From contig NZ_LMUJ01000036.1 of the NCBI RefSeq assembly GCF_009765975.1, forward strand, positions 14,005 to 78,004: DNA of 64,000 bases. Direction: 5' to 3'. A program made the translations under genes and the position numbers. Below the pieces are notes generated by a model, which saw only the letters and a list, made by a program, of their open reading frames with translations, was not told the origin of the DNA and made no database searches. Source of the DNA: Acidisphaera sp. S103. GTDB lineage: Bacteria; Pseudomonadota; Alphaproteobacteria; Acetobacterales; Acetobacteraceae. How positions within the stretch are numbered: the stretch's first letter is position 1; every line of letters starts with the position of its first letter. Of this stretch, positions 41,153-49,947 are shown piece by piece.

Positions 41153-41293
41153 GACAATAAATTTCCTAGATTTACTCAGCGTAGTCAATCAAGAAACATA
41201 GTCGATCTTTGAGGTGTCGGGTCAACTGCACTTCGGGATTATGCGAGTAGAAATTGGACGTGTGTTCCACATGAAAAGCCGGATTGGCGGAAG

Positions 41294-41521
41294 CTATATT
41301 CCCGTCATCTCAAAGTAGACCTGCATCAACCATTGAACAAACAACACGTCTTCCGAGTTTTGTCCCGCATATTGATACAAAGGGTTGGATTCAAGTTCGG
41401 AGTCGTTAGGACGCCTTTCATGGCCGCAGAAGTCACCTGCCACATCAACTTTTCGCGCCTTGTCTTTCAAACTGAGACATGATGGGGGTGGAGTTTGGGG
41501 CAAGTTGGCACTGTGATCCAT
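41294..41521 (-). CDS. Hypothetical small ORF (75 aa), uncertain
   Basis: A 75-residue frame with an evenly mixed, protein-like C-terminal half (DVAGDFCGHERRPNDSELESNPLYQYAGQNSEDVLFVQWLMQVYFEMTGI in parts). It lies upstream of the acyltransferase gene on the same strand in the less GC-rich patch. No family, signal or strong ribosome site is seen. It could be the last piece of a decayed gene. Confidence 0.3.
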   Translation of the reverse strand: MDHSANLPQTPPPSCLSLKDKARKVDVAGDFCGHERRPNDSELESNPLYQYAGQNSEDVLFVQWLMQVYFEMTGI

Positions 41522-41533
41522 CTAATGGAGTAG

Positions 41534-41770
41534 ATGGCGATGCCCGTATCACCTGTTCCGTCCGGCTATCACACCTTGACGCCCTGCCTCATCGTCGATG
41601 GCGCCATCCGAGCGCTCGCGTGGTGTGGGGAAGCCTTTGGCGCCAAGGAGCGGATGCGTCTGCCGATGCCTGATGACAGGATCGGGCATGCCGAGATCGA
41701 GATCGGCGACAGTTGCGTCATGCTGGCCGACGAAAATCCGGCGATCGGCGCCAAGGCGGCCGCACGATGG
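41534..41770 (+). pseudogene. VOC/PhnB-like gene, truncated
   Basis: The frame from ATG 41534 starts as a PhnB-like VOC protein: GYHTLTPCLIVDGAIRALAWCGEAFGAKERMRLPMPDDRIGHAEIEIGDSCVMLADENPAIGAKA, closely parallel to the intact gene at 57676 (AFGATEMMRLPGPDGKLMHA). After about residue 77 the similarity stops and the rest (ARWCRRVNGKIGWCRNR) is not VOC sequence. Half of the fold, including the second metal-binding module, is missing. The deletion end lies about 55 bases before the stop of the gene on the other strand. Confidence 0.7.
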
Positions 41771-41824
41771 TGCCGACGGGTCAACGGCAAAATCGGCTGG
41801 TGTAGAAACCGGTGTGGCGGCGGT

Positions 41825-42973
41825 TTAGCTGGCCCGGATCTGGGTCTGGCCCTGATAGCGGCGATTGGCCACTGGAATCAGTCCGTATCCGAACCGGACG
41901 GCGGCCGGGTCCGGGGTCGGCTGCTGGCGCAGCAGAATGGAGCCCACCGCCATCAGCCCACGATTTTTCCGGCCCACGGACAGCATCGCCGCCTCGATCG
42001 CCTGATGCAGCGCCGCGTCGTAGCCACCCAAGGCCGAACCGGGGGATAACAAGAGAAGGCCGGGGTTGCGGAGATTGATGCGGCCTTGGGCGGCCTCGAT
42101 CGCCGCGGAAACCGCTGTGCGCAGATTCGCATGATCCCAGCGCTGGCCGAACGGGAACTCGAACCGGTCGAAAGTATCGACGTGAACCGGCAGGGCGTTG
42201 GCGGAACCGGTCAGCAGGGCGAAGGTCTCGATCCGTCCCGGATAGCCCTGCGGCGGCGGAAAGATGAGCCGGTTGCCCATCATGTTGAGGGAATGCGCCG
42301 CCGCGAACGTCGCCAACCCGTGCAGGGAGCAGCCTCGATCGGCCGCCGTGGCCGCCATCGCCGGAAACCGCGGGTGATGCGACCACGTGGCCACGAAATG
42401 CAGGAATCCCGCGACGTGCAGCGCCGCCATGGCAGTCACATCGTTCTGGATGCCGGCCCAGGCCGGGTCCCGCGTTTCGGCGCGCAGATGTTCCACCGCC
42501 CAGCCAAGGGCGTGATCCCGCAGGCCGCGGAACGGTTCGTTCGGGTCCATCGCCACCGCGGGCAGTTTATCGCCGACATGGCGTTCGTAGGCCGCGGCGA
42601 CCTCGTCCAGCCGTTCGGGCGATATCCGGTACGTGTTGTCAGTGGGCGTCACGGGCCGGAACAGGGCGCTCAGCCGGTCCATTTCCGCCTGGCCGATCAC
42701 GGTGATCCCCTGTGCCACCGTCATGGGGACTGTCCGGGGTTCCGTTGAGGGGGCCGCGATCAGAACCGCGGGCGGCGACAATGCGCCCTGAGCCATCTGT
42801 GGTGTGGTGGTCACGGTGCCGCAGCGTGCGCATTGGATGCCGATGCCTAGCACGCGATCCGCGTCGTAGCCCGCGATCAGCGTATGGCCGCAGGCGCAGG
42901 ACAGCGTTCCCCCGCCGACCCCGGCCAGGACCGGTTCGTCGCCGCCCTGGACGAAGTGGACGTCAGTCGTCAC
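41825..42973 (-). CDS. Conserved-looking hypothetical protein with N-terminal zinc-ribbon-like cysteines (382 aa)
   Basis: Family not recognised. Four cysteines in LSCACGHTL and IQCARCGTV (about residues 25-52) have zinc-ribbon spacing (C-x-C and C-x-x-C). The rest is soluble and alpha/beta-like: LRDHALGWAVEHLRAETRDPAWAGIQNDV, LHVAGFLHFVATWSHHPRFPAMAA, and IFPPPQGYPGRIETFALLTGSANALPVHVDTFDRFEFPFG. A C-terminal part mentions GSILLRQQPTPDP. There is no membrane segment. It ends the gene pair with the DUF3035 lipoprotein gene, 12 bases away on the same strand, suggesting an operon. Confidence 0.6.
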   Translation of the reverse strand: MTTDVHFVQGGDEPVLAGVGGGTLSCACGHTLIAGYDADRVLGIGIQCARCGTVTTTPQMAQGALSPPAVLIAAPSTEPRTVPMTVAQGITVIGQAEMDRLSALFRPVTPTDNTYRISPERLDEVAAAYERHVGDKLPAVAMDPNEPFRGLRDHALGWAVEHLRAETRDPAWAGIQNDVTAMAALHVAGFLHFVATWSHHPRFPAMAATAADRGCSLHGLATFAAAHSLNMMGNRLIFPPPQGYPGRIETFALLTGSANALPVHVDTFDRFEFPFGQRWDHANLRTAVSAAIEAAQGRINLRNPGLLLLSPGSALGGYDAALHQAIEAAMLSVGRKNRGLMAVGSILLRQQPTPDPAAVRFGYGLIPVANRRYQGQTQIRAS

Positions 42974-42985
42974 CCGGTGGGCGGC

Positions 42986-43564
42986 CTACATCCAGGAAAA
43001 CAGGCTGCGGAACCAACCCTGCTTGTCCCGCTTGATGATCGGGGTGTCGCCGACGTTCGGCGGCTGGCCCAATGCGGCGTCCTGGCGCAGCCGCTGGGCT
43101 TCCGCCGGCGCGTCGACCTGGGCGTGTGCGGTGTCCGGCTTGCGCCAATACAGCACCTTGTTGATGAAGCTGTCGTCGTCCGCGGCGTTGTGCGCGTCCC
43201 GATCGACCTCGCTGCGGATGTTGCTGGGGGCGGCCGGGCCGGCCTGCTGGATCAGGGCTTCCTGGCCGGGGCTCTGACCGGTCGCGGGCGGGTCCAGCGC
43301 GGTCTGTGGCGCCAGCGTTTCCTCGGCTTGCTGCCGCTCGCTTTGTTCCTGCGGGCGCGGGGCGCCTGGACGGGGCGGACGCAGGTTGTAGTCCGGCGGC
43401 ATCGACAGCGGCGCACGGGTTGTGACTGTGAACTCGTCCGGTGCGTCCCGGGTCAGGCCGAAGGTGCGCGAGATCTTGTCGCCGCTACAGCCGCTCAGCA
43501 AAATCAGGGTGCTTCCGAGCAGCAGGGAGCGGACAAGGCGCGGGTTGGCGGAAATGGTTCGCAT
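42986..43564 (-). CDS. DUF3035 outer-membrane lipoprotein
   Basis: 192-residue lipoprotein. The signal peptide ends in a lipobox LILLSGCSG, so the cysteine near residue 26 would be acylated. The mature part carries the DUF3035 hallmark DEFTVTTRAPLSMPPDYNLRPPRPGAPRPQE, then a Gln/Glu/Ala-rich, probably disordered stretch, and ends in DKQGWFRSLFSWM. DUF3035 proteins are alphaproteobacterial and thought to associate with the outer-membrane assembly machinery. ATG 43564 is preferred because GGAG lies six bases upstream; ATG 43582 is in frame. No residue after +2 of the lipobox is Asp, which fits outer-membrane sorting. Confidence 0.83.
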   Translation of the reverse strand: MRTISANPRLVRSLLLGSTLILLSGCSGDKISRTFGLTRDAPDEFTVTTRAPLSMPPDYNLRPPRPGAPRPQEQSERQQAEETLAPQTALDPPATGQSPGQEALIQQAGPAAPSNIRSEVDRDAHNAADDDSFINKVLYWRKPDTAHAQVDAPAEAQRLRQDAALGQPPNVGDTPIIKRDKQGWFRSLFSWM

Positions 43565-43779
43565 GCGACGCTCCATACTCATTCACGTGCTCGGGCCGCA
43601 AGGGGCACTTTCTTGTACTCGGCAATCATACGGGATGATCGGTTTATAGGAAACCATGCCGCTATTTGTCTGATCGCATGATTCGCGCGCTTCGGACATT
43701 CCTTTCGCGTTTCGTCAGCCTGGCTGGCGGCGACGAAACGCTGGCGCCCCCGAGCGATCATGCTCAATGTGTCACGCCA

Positions 43780-45228
43780 TCAACGTGCCATGCCACGTCG
43801 GCGTGGCGGGATGGCGATCAGCATGGCCAGGAACAGGCCGGCCGTCGCGGCCCACTGGGCGATGGAGAAGGCATGGGCGTAGGCGCGTTCCCCGGTGCCC
43901 CCGCCCAGCACCATGAAGAACAGGCTGCCGATGGCGGCCACGCTGATCGCCGCGCCGATTTGCAGCGCCGAATTGGTGATGCCCGCCGCCACGCCGCCTT
44001 GCGCCGCCGGGACGTCCCCCAGCACCGTCGCGAACAGGCGCGGGAAGGCGATGCCCTGCCCCAGGCCGGCCAGGAACACGGCGCCGGTCAGCATCGCGCC
44101 GTCGATCCCGACCGCCACCAGTGCGCCGACCGCGGTGTAAAAGGTGACCTGGATGCCCATGCCGATCGACAGCAGTTTCGGTCGCAGGCTGACCAGCGGC
44201 GCGCTGATCAGGGGGCCGAAGAACAGGCCGACTCCGTAGGGGACGATGGCGAGACCGACCTGCAATGGCGCCATGCCGCGGCCTTCCTGCTGGTACAGCC
44301 CGAACAGCAGGTAGAAGCTGGTGGTGAAGAAGAACAGCGTGGCGACCAGTACGCCGCGGCGGAAACTGGGGATGCGCAGCAGAGCGACATCGACCAGCGG
44401 CATGCCGCCTTGACGGCTCAGACGCGCTTCGTAGCGGAAGAAGGCGGCGGTCAGGAACGGCGCGCAGGCCAGGGTGACGAACACCCAGGCGGGCCAGCCC
44501 TGGCCCTGGCCCTCTGATAGGGGGACGACGATGGCGGCCAGGGTCAGCGAGATCAGCGCCGCGCCGCCCAGGTCCAGCCGGACATTGGCGCCGCCGCCGG
44601 TTTCCGGCACCACTTTCCAGCCGAGGAACAGGGTTATCGCGCAGACCGGCAGCGTCAGCAGGAAGATCGTCCGCCAGCCCAGGTCGGCGGGGTTCCACTG
44701 GATCAGCGCGCCGCCGCTGAACTGACCGATCGCGGCCGCCATGCCCATCATGATGCCATAGGCGCTCATGGCGCGTGCCAGCGCACGTTCCTCGGGGAAC
44801 AGCGCCCTGATGGAGCCCAAGACCTGCGGCAGCAGCACCGCGGCGGCCGATCCCTGGACGATGCGGGCGAGCACCAGGTGCATGGGTGTGGCGGCGATGC
44901 CGCAGCCCAGGCTGGCCAGCGAGAAGCCCGCCATGCCGATCAGAAAGCAGCGCTTGCGGCCGTACAGATCACCCAGCCGGCCGCCGGTGATCAGGAAAAC
45001 GCCGTAGCCGCAGGCATAGCCCGAGATGACCAGTTGCAGTTCGGCCGGCGTTGCGCCCAGGCTCTCATGGATCGACGAGAGGGCAACGTTGACGATGAAG
45101 AAGTCCAGCGGCGGCATGAAGCCGCCCGCCAGCAGTATGACCAGCGCCACCCAGCGGAGGGCGCTTTTTTGTCCTGTGGGCACGCATTCTCCCTGAACGG
45201 CTGAGCACGTGCCGTCATCTTCTGCCAT
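43780..45228 (-). CDS. DHA2-family MFS exporter (14-TM type)
   Basis: 482-residue drug/proton antiporter. Landmarks are the DHA2 helix-1 signature GGFMPPLDFFIVNVALSSIHESLGATPAELQLVISGYACGYGVFLITGGRLGDLYGRKRCFLIG, motif C in AAIGQFSGGALIQWNPADLGWRTIFLLTLPV and FLAGLGQGIAFPRLF later on. The length fits 14 helices. The start at 45228 sits about 70 bases from the divergent J-domain gene. It does not overlap other genes. Substrate unknown. Confidence 0.85.
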   Translation of the reverse strand: MAEDDGTCSAVQGECVPTGQKSALRWVALVILLAGGFMPPLDFFIVNVALSSIHESLGATPAELQLVISGYACGYGVFLITGGRLGDLYGRKRCFLIGMAGFSLASLGCGIAATPMHLVLARIVQGSAAAVLLPQVLGSIRALFPEERALARAMSAYGIMMGMAAAIGQFSGGALIQWNPADLGWRTIFLLTLPVCAITLFLGWKVVPETGGGANVRLDLGGAALISLTLAAIVVPLSEGQGQGWPAWVFVTLACAPFLTAAFFRYEARLSRQGGMPLVDVALLRIPSFRRGVLVATLFFFTTSFYLLFGLYQQEGRGMAPLQVGLAIVPYGVGLFFGPLISAPLVSLRPKLLSIGMGIQVTFYTAVGALVAVGIDGAMLTGAVFLAGLGQGIAFPRLFATVLGDVPAAQGGVAAGITNSALQIGAAISVAAIGSLFFMVLGGGTGERAYAHAFSIAQWAATAGLFLAMLIAIPPRRRGMAR

Positions 45229-45301
45229 GGATATCGAGGTTTCCCTCGCATACGGATCGGCCTATCTTGCCGCTACATTCCGGACCTAGCATCTAAAGCC
45301 C

Positions 45302-46450
45302 ATGGTGCCACCCCGAACAAGAGCGGACCCCGAGGACTACTACGCGCGCCTTGGCCTGAGTCCGGCGGCGAGTCGGGCGGAGATCGTGACGGCGTTTCGC
45401 GTGAAGGCCCGGCTGTTGCATCCGGATGTGCCGAAGACCGGGAACGCCGTTGCGTTCGTCGCCGTGAAGCAGGCCTATGATGTGCTGTCGAACGCGGAGC
45501 GGCGTTCGGCCTATGATCGCGGGGCCGTCGAGGCGGCGAACGACGATGACTTTGAGCCGGAGGAAATCGTGGTGCGGCGGCCGGTTCGTCCGGTCCAGCC
45601 CGAACCGGTAATGGCAGGGGTGCTGCAACGGCCGGGTTTTTTCGATCTTTCGACGATGCTATGGATCGGGCTGGCGGTGTTCCTGTGCCTGTGTGTGTAT
45701 CAGGCAGCGACGCATCTGCTGGCGCCGCCACGGACGGTGCGCGATGATATCCCGCCCAACGCGGCAATCGTTGCACCGCTGTCGCCGACCGCGCATCAGG
45801 CGGTGCTGTATGGCCCGGCGCCGGTGCGGCTGGCCGGAGTACCCAATTTCTATGTCGCTCCGAACGCGTCGCCGGCCATCCTGTGGCGACTGGATGCCGA
45901 ACACGGCACGCTGATTCCGGTTGGCCGGATGCCGCCGTTCAGTTCCGTGCACGCGATCCGGCTGATCCGCCAGAGCGGCATGCTGGAAGTGACGATGAAC
46001 GACCATGCCAACGGCTTCATCAGCGCCGACCATCTGACACCCGGCAATGTGGTGGCCGCTCGGCGGGCGTATTGCGGCTACAACGCCGGATCGCCGCCGA
46101 CCGACGGGGAATTGCTAGAACACCGCGTTACTGGCGGCGCGACGCTGGAAATCGACAACCGCGCGGTGCAGCCGGTCGTGGTGAAGTTGCGGGATGCGAC
46201 GGGGGCGGTCGCGCTGGCGGTGTATATGGAGCCCGGCGGTCATGCGGCGTTCGATGGGCTGGCCGACGGGGTCTATCAGACCGAGTTCGCGATCGGCGAG
46301 CTGTGGAGCAGGGCGTGCAACACGTTCGCGGCCGGGATGCGGGCACGGCGGCTGGATGCGGCGCTGACGGTGCCGCGCGATTCGCATCTGGCGGTCACGG
46401 CGGACGAGCCCGCGGTGGACATCACGGAGCAGGCGTTCGAACGGAATTGA
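45302..46450 (+). CDS. Membrane-anchored J-domain protein with novel C-terminal region
   Basis: 382 residues. Residues 10-72 form a DnaJ J-domain: DYYARLGLSPAASRAEIVTAFRVKARLLHPDVPK, where LLHPD contains the HPD tripeptide that stimulates DnaK, then AVKQAYDVLSNAERRSAYDRG. A hydrophobic helix follows (LSTMLWIGLAVFLCLCVYQAATHLL, about 120-140). The rest (about 240 residues) should be periplasmic, with SH3-like beta text (NFYVAPNASPAILWRL, MLEVTMNDHANGFISADHL) and two cysteines, in CGYNAG and RACNTF. This puts a chaperone-recruiting domain on the cytoplasmic side and a sensor-like domain outside. I know no standard name for the fusion. Confidence 0.75.
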   Translation: MVPPRTRADPEDYYARLGLSPAASRAEIVTAFRVKARLLHPDVPKTGNAVAFVAVKQAYDVLSNAERRSAYDRGAVEAANDDDFEPEEIVVRRPVRPVQPEPVMAGVLQRPGFFDLSTMLWIGLAVFLCLCVYQAATHLLAPPRTVRDDIPPNAAIVAPLSPTAHQAVLYGPAPVRLAGVPNFYVAPNASPAILWRLDAEHGTLIPVGRMPPFSSVHAIRLIRQSGMLEVTMNDHANGFISADHLTPGNVVAARRAYCGYNAGSPPTDGELLEHRVTGGATLEIDNRAVQPVVVKLRDATGAVALAVYMEPGGHAAFDGLADGVYQTEFAIGELWSRACNTFAAGMRARRLDAALTVPRDSHLAVTADEPAVDITEQAFERN

Positions 46451-46478
46451 TGGGGCGTTCCGGGTAGAAAGTCGTGGG

Positions 46479-46499
46479 TCACCGGGCCAAGCCCGGTGA
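46479..46499. repeat. Intergenic palindrome TCACCGGGC / GCCCGGTGA
   Basis: Perfect 9-bp arms around CAA, framed by GTCGTGGG and TGACACGAGG. Copies framed in the same way flank the repeat region between livG and livF. It lies 28 bases after the J-domain gene stop. Confidence 0.7.
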
Positions 46500-46616
46500 T
46501 GACACGAGGAGGAACTGGCCAGTCCTCCACCCCTTATCCTGGCGCCTGCGAGACCTGCGCCGGCCACGACGAAGGCTACAACAGCGAGCGCCGGCCAGAA
46601 CGCGCGGCGGTTGGTG

Positions 46617-47138
46617 TCAGGCGATGGCGGGGTTGGCGGCGCCGGCCTGGTTGCGGCGGGACTGCCAGAGCGCCACGAAATCGATCGGCTGCAGCAGGAC
46701 TGGCGGGAAGCCGCCGTCGCGGGTCACGTCGGACAGGATGTTGCGGGCGAACGGGAACAAGATGCGGGGGCATTCGACCAGCAGAACCGGCTCGATCGCG
46801 TTGTCGGGCAGGCCGTTCAGGGTGAAGACGCCGGCATAGGTCAGTTCGGCGACGAAGACCGTGGCCGGCGGGGTGGCCGACTGGCCGTTCGTCTGTCCCG
46901 CGTTGTCGTGGGCTTCGGCGCGGATGACGATGGCGACTTCGAAGACGCTCTGGCCTTCCTGCACGCGGCGGGCCTGCACATCCAGGTTGATGCTGACCTG
47001 CGGCTGCGCCTTGAGTTGGGTGTAGATCTGCGGGGCGCCCGGCACCTCGAAGGACAGGTCTTTCACGTATTGGATGTTGACCACCAGCGGCTGGGCCGGC
47101 TGGCCGGTGGGCTGCGGGGCGGGAGTTGTCTCGGACAT
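46617..47138 (-). CDS. secB: SecB, protein-export chaperone
   Basis: 173 residues. SecB keeps preproteins unfolded and delivers them to SecA. Core family sequence is plain: VNIQYVKDLSFEVPGAPQIY, SINLDVQARRV, FVAELTYAGVFTLNGLPDNAIEPVLLVECPRILFPFARNILSDVTRDGGFPPVLLQPIDFVALW. The start MSETTP at 47138 follows GGAG; an in-frame ATG at 47162 adds eight residues. In alphaproteobacteria secB commonly lies near a Tim44-like gene, as here (47977 on the opposite strand). The gap downstream contains no obvious gene. Confidence 0.95.
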   Translation of the reverse strand: MSETTPAPQPTGQPAQPLVVNIQYVKDLSFEVPGAPQIYTQLKAQPQVSINLDVQARRVQEGQSVFEVAIVIRAEAHDNAGQTNGQSATPPATVFVAELTYAGVFTLNGLPDNAIEPVLLVECPRILFPFARNILSDVTRDGGFPPVLLQPIDFVALWQSRRNQAGAANPAIA

Positions 47139-47290
47139 TACGGGCTCCGTTGCAAAAACCACGCCGTCTTCGGCGTTCGATTAGGACACGCCTGCTTGCG
47201 GGAAGCCGAAGCAGCTTCGCTTCGGCGAAGGCAGGCCGGGTAGCACGATTGTTCCGCAAATGCCACCGGGTTTCCGGGTTCGCGAACGTG

Positions 47291-47845
47291 TCACGCGCGC
47301 CACGTCAGGCGTTCGGGCGCGGGTTCGGTGGGGTCGCAGCGCAGCCATTGGCCGTTGGTCACGCTTTGGCCGGTCAGGCTGAGGATGAAGCCCCAATGGC
47401 TGACCACCAGGGTGTTCGCCCAATCGTGACGCTGTGCCAGGCCAGTGCGAAAGCGGGCGGCGCGATCGACGATGGCGTGTTCGGGTTCTTCCTCGGCGGG
47501 CCACCAGATGTTTTCGATCCGGGCGAAATCGTGGCCGGGCCAATCGCGTTCCAGATCGGTGCGAGGGGAGCCGATGTCGCAGGCGTAGGCGAAGCGTTCC
47601 CGTACGATCGGGTCGATGGTGACGGGGACGTTCAACGCCTCGGCGACCGGGTGGGCGGTCTGCAGGGCTCGGGTGTAGGGGGAAACGATGATGCGTTCGA
47701 TTCCCTGCCCCACCAGTTGTTGGGCGGCTTCCTGTGCCTGGGTGTGACCGAGCGGGGTGAGGCGCGGGTCGATGATGCCGGGGTCGCGGCGGGTGGCGCC
47801 GAAATGCAGGTTGAATTCGCTCTGGCCATGACGCAGCAGGATCAT
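47291..47845 (-). CDS. Histidine phosphatase superfamily protein
   Basis: 184-residue phosphoglycerate-mutase-like phosphatase. The nucleophile motif LLRHGQSEFN is at the start, with RHG histidine near residue 6, the second acid/His region VSPYTRALQTAHP and the distal histidine in VVSHWGF. The HWG instead of the more common HGG is unusual but keeps the His. I take ATG 47845 so that the protein begins just before the RHG motif; a TTG at 47908 would add 21 residues. It lies between secB and the divergent Tim44-like gene. Substrate unknown. Confidence 0.8.
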   Translation of the reverse strand: MILLRHGQSEFNLHFGATRRDPGIIDPRLTPLGHTQAQEAAQQLVGQGIERIIVSPYTRALQTAHPVAEALNVPVTIDPIVRERFAYACDIGSPRTDLERDWPGHDFARIENIWWPAEEEPEHAIVDRAARFRTGLAQRHDWANTLVVSHWGFILSLTGQSVTNGQWLRCDPTEPAPERLTWRA

Positions 47846-47976
47846 GGAACGGCCATACAGGCGGTCCGATCGGGCGGCAAGTGCGGCAAATGAGGCGGTT
47901 CGGGGCAATTCGTCCGGGTTTCGTTTGTCATGGCCCCTGCTCGCGCCTATCTGTGGAGGGATAAGGAGCGTGTGGT

Positions 47977-48648
47977 ATGGGTGCGAGCGGCGGATTTCCG
48001 GTTGATCTGGTTCTGTTTGGGATGATCGCGGCCTTTCTGGTCCTGCGGCTGCGAAGCATTTTGGGCAAGCGGCAGGGGTTCGAGCGTCAGGCGCCGCCGG
48101 TTCAGCCGGTGCCGTTGCGTCCGGTGGGCGGGCCGATTATCGAGGCCAAGGCCGAACCGCCGCAGCCGGCTGCCGTGCAGCCGATGCCGGACACGGCGTC
48201 GCCGACCGGGCAGGCGCTGGCACAGATGCGGACGCTGGATCCTACGTTCGATCCCGCCCGGTTCCTGGCAGGGGCGGATCAGGCGTTCCGGATGATCGTT
48301 GCCGCGTTCGCCGCCGGCGACCGGGTCGGGTTGCGGGCGTTGCTGTCGGACGACACCTACAGCGCGTTCGAGCAGGCGATCAGTGCTCGGGAGAAGGCCG
48401 GCGAGACCCAGGTCTCCGAGGTCAAGTCGATGCAGCATCTGAGCATCGATGCGGCGGAACTGAAGGGGCGTGTCGGATCGGTAACGGTGAAGATCGTGTC
48501 GGATCAGGTCAGCTACACCCACGATGCCAACGGCAAGCCCTTGACGGGCGCCGATGCCGTGACGGAAATCACCGATCTGTGGACGTTCGAGCGTGATTTG
48601 TCGCAGCAGGATCCGACCTGGCGGCTGGTCGCGGCGCGCAGCGGCTGA
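47977..48648 (+). CDS. Tim44-like membrane-associated protein (TimA)
   Basis: 223 residues. A single N-terminal hydrophobic segment (VDLVLFGMIAAFLVLRL, residues 9-25) anchors it in the inner membrane. A Pro-rich linker (about 38-75) leads to the Tim44 domain: LDPTFDPARFLAGADQAFRMIVAAFAAGDRVGLRALLSDDTYSAFEQAISARE and DLWTFERDLSQQDPTWRLVAARS. Bacterial Tim44 homologues act at the membrane, possibly in secretion. The nearby secB supports a role in protein export. Clear start ATG with GGAGCG-like sequence upstream. Confidence 0.88.
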   Translation: MGASGGFPVDLVLFGMIAAFLVLRLRSILGKRQGFERQAPPVQPVPLRPVGGPIIEAKAEPPQPAAVQPMPDTASPTGQALAQMRTLDPTFDPARFLAGADQAFRMIVAAFAAGDRVGLRALLSDDTYSAFEQAISAREKAGETQVSEVKSMQHLSIDAAELKGRVGSVTVKIVSDQVSYTHDANGKPLTGADAVTEITDLWTFERDLSQQDPTWRLVAARSG

Positions 48649-48666
48649 TCTTACCAGGATACTTTG

Positions 48667-49434
48667 ATGACTGAGACGAAGCCTCGGGTGGGTCTGTTCG
48701 TGACCTGCCTGGTCGATCTGCACCGGCCTTCGGTCGGATTCGCAGCGATCAAGCTGCTGGAGCGGGCCGGGTGCCAGGTGGAGGTGCCTCGGGCGCAGAC
48801 CTGTTGCGGGCAGCCTGCGTATAATTCCGGTGACCGGAAGACGGCGCGTGACCTGGCGGTGGGAATCGTCGAGGCGTTCCGCGGGTATGATTACGTGGTT
48901 GCGCCGTCGGGGTCGTGCGCGGGGATGTTGAAGCATCATCTGCCGCATCTGTTCGACGACGATCCCAATCTGCGGGCGGTGGCGGATGCGATGGCGTCCC
49001 GGGTGTACGAGCTGGTGGGGTTTCTGACTGACGTGCTGGGCGTTCGCGACACCGGGACGGCGTTCGGCGGCGTGGTCACGTATCACGACAGTTGCTCGGG
49101 GTTGCGAGAGCTGGGGATCAAGCAGCAGCCGCGCGATCTGCTGGCTGCTGCTGGGGCACAGGTTGTCGAGATGACCGAACCGGAGATCTGCTGCGGGTTC
49201 GGCGGGACGTTTTGTGTGAAATACCCGGATATCTCGGTGCGAATGGTGTCGGACAAGACGAAGGACATTGTGGCCACAGGCGCGGATACGGTGCTGGCCG
49301 GTGATCTGGGGTGCCTGCTGAACATCGCCGGGCGGCTGCGGCGGGAGGGTTCGACGGTGCACGTGCGACATGTGGCCGAGGTGCTGGCGGGAATGACCGG
49401 CGATCTGCCGGGGATTGGCGAGGGGCGGGGTTAG
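48667..49434 (+). CDS. lutA: LutA/YkgE-like CCG-domain Fe-S oxidoreductase
   Basis: 255 residues with two CCG domains: AQTCCGQPAYNSG (about 41-53) and EPEICCGFGGTFCVKYPDIS (about 175-194), and APSGSCAGMLKHH and YHDSCSGLRELGI between, which contribute cysteines for Fe-S clusters. LutA works with LutB and LutC in lactate oxidation, but neither partner gene is adjacent here; an FAD-oxidase partner elsewhere, as in glycolate oxidase, is possible. ATG 48667 follows AGGAT, 18 bases after the Tim44-like gene, so they may be co-transcribed. Confidence 0.85.
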   Translation: MTETKPRVGLFVTCLVDLHRPSVGFAAIKLLERAGCQVEVPRAQTCCGQPAYNSGDRKTARDLAVGIVEAFRGYDYVVAPSGSCAGMLKHHLPHLFDDDPNLRAVADAMASRVYELVGFLTDVLGVRDTGTAFGGVVTYHDSCSGLRELGIKQQPRDLLAAAGAQVVEMTEPEICCGFGGTFCVKYPDISVRMVSDKTKDIVATGADTVLAGDLGCLLNIAGRLRREGSTVHVRHVAEVLAGMTGDLPGIGEGRG

Positions 49435-49593
49435 GCGGCTGGTAGCGCCTCGGCCTATCGGTGCGACATAAACACGAGCGCGCGATGTCGCCGGGTTGCC
49501 ACGATCTTACCACCTGATTGCCCGGAACGATGACCAGCTTGGACTCGTTACAAGACGTCCAGGCTTTTCATCAACGGCAACAGGAGTATTGCT

Positions 49594-49893
49594 ATGCGAA
49601 TGGGTTATATCGTGGCGATGGCGGGGTTGCTCGCGGCTGGTCCGGCGATGGCGCAGGTGGTGATCACCACACCGAACAATGGTGCTGCCGCGGCGCATGA
49701 ATACCAGTCCGATCAGGCTCGTTCGGCGGGGCATCAGAACATGGACGCCGCGCGGGCGAACGCGGCGGTGGGTAATTATTCGGCCGCGGAGCAGGACAAG
49801 GCGGCGGCGCATCAGGATTTCCATGCGGCCCACCATGAGGAGCACAAGGCGGATCGCGACAGTTCCGGCGGGGTGACGCTGCAGGTTCGTTAA
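49594..49893 (+). CDS. Small secreted/periplasmic protein of unknown function (99 aa)
   Basis: A Sec signal peptide (MRMGYIVAMAGLLAAGPAMA, cleavage after AMA) is followed by VVITTPNNGAAAAHEYQSDQARSAGHQNMDAARANAAVGNYSAAEQDKAAAHQDFHAAHHEEHKADRD. The mature chain is strongly charged, Ala/His rich and probably alpha-helical. No cysteine and no recognised domain. His-rich composition may bind metal ions. The start follows ACAGGAGTATTGCT. Monocistronic between the LutA-like gene and the LysR gene. Confidence 0.65.
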   Translation: MRMGYIVAMAGLLAAGPAMAQVVITTPNNGAAAAHEYQSDQARSAGHQNMDAARANAAVGNYSAAEQDKAAAHQDFHAAHHEEHKADRDSSGGVTLQVR

Positions 49894-49947
49894 CGCCATG
49901 GAACGGGGCCCGGGGATTGCCTGGGTCCCGCTTCGTTTTTTGTGTTC

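Noticed and set aside
43666-44517. Plus-strand frame opposite the DHA2 exporter gene
   Set aside because: Gln/Ala/Gly-rich mirror of a membrane protein; no family similarity.
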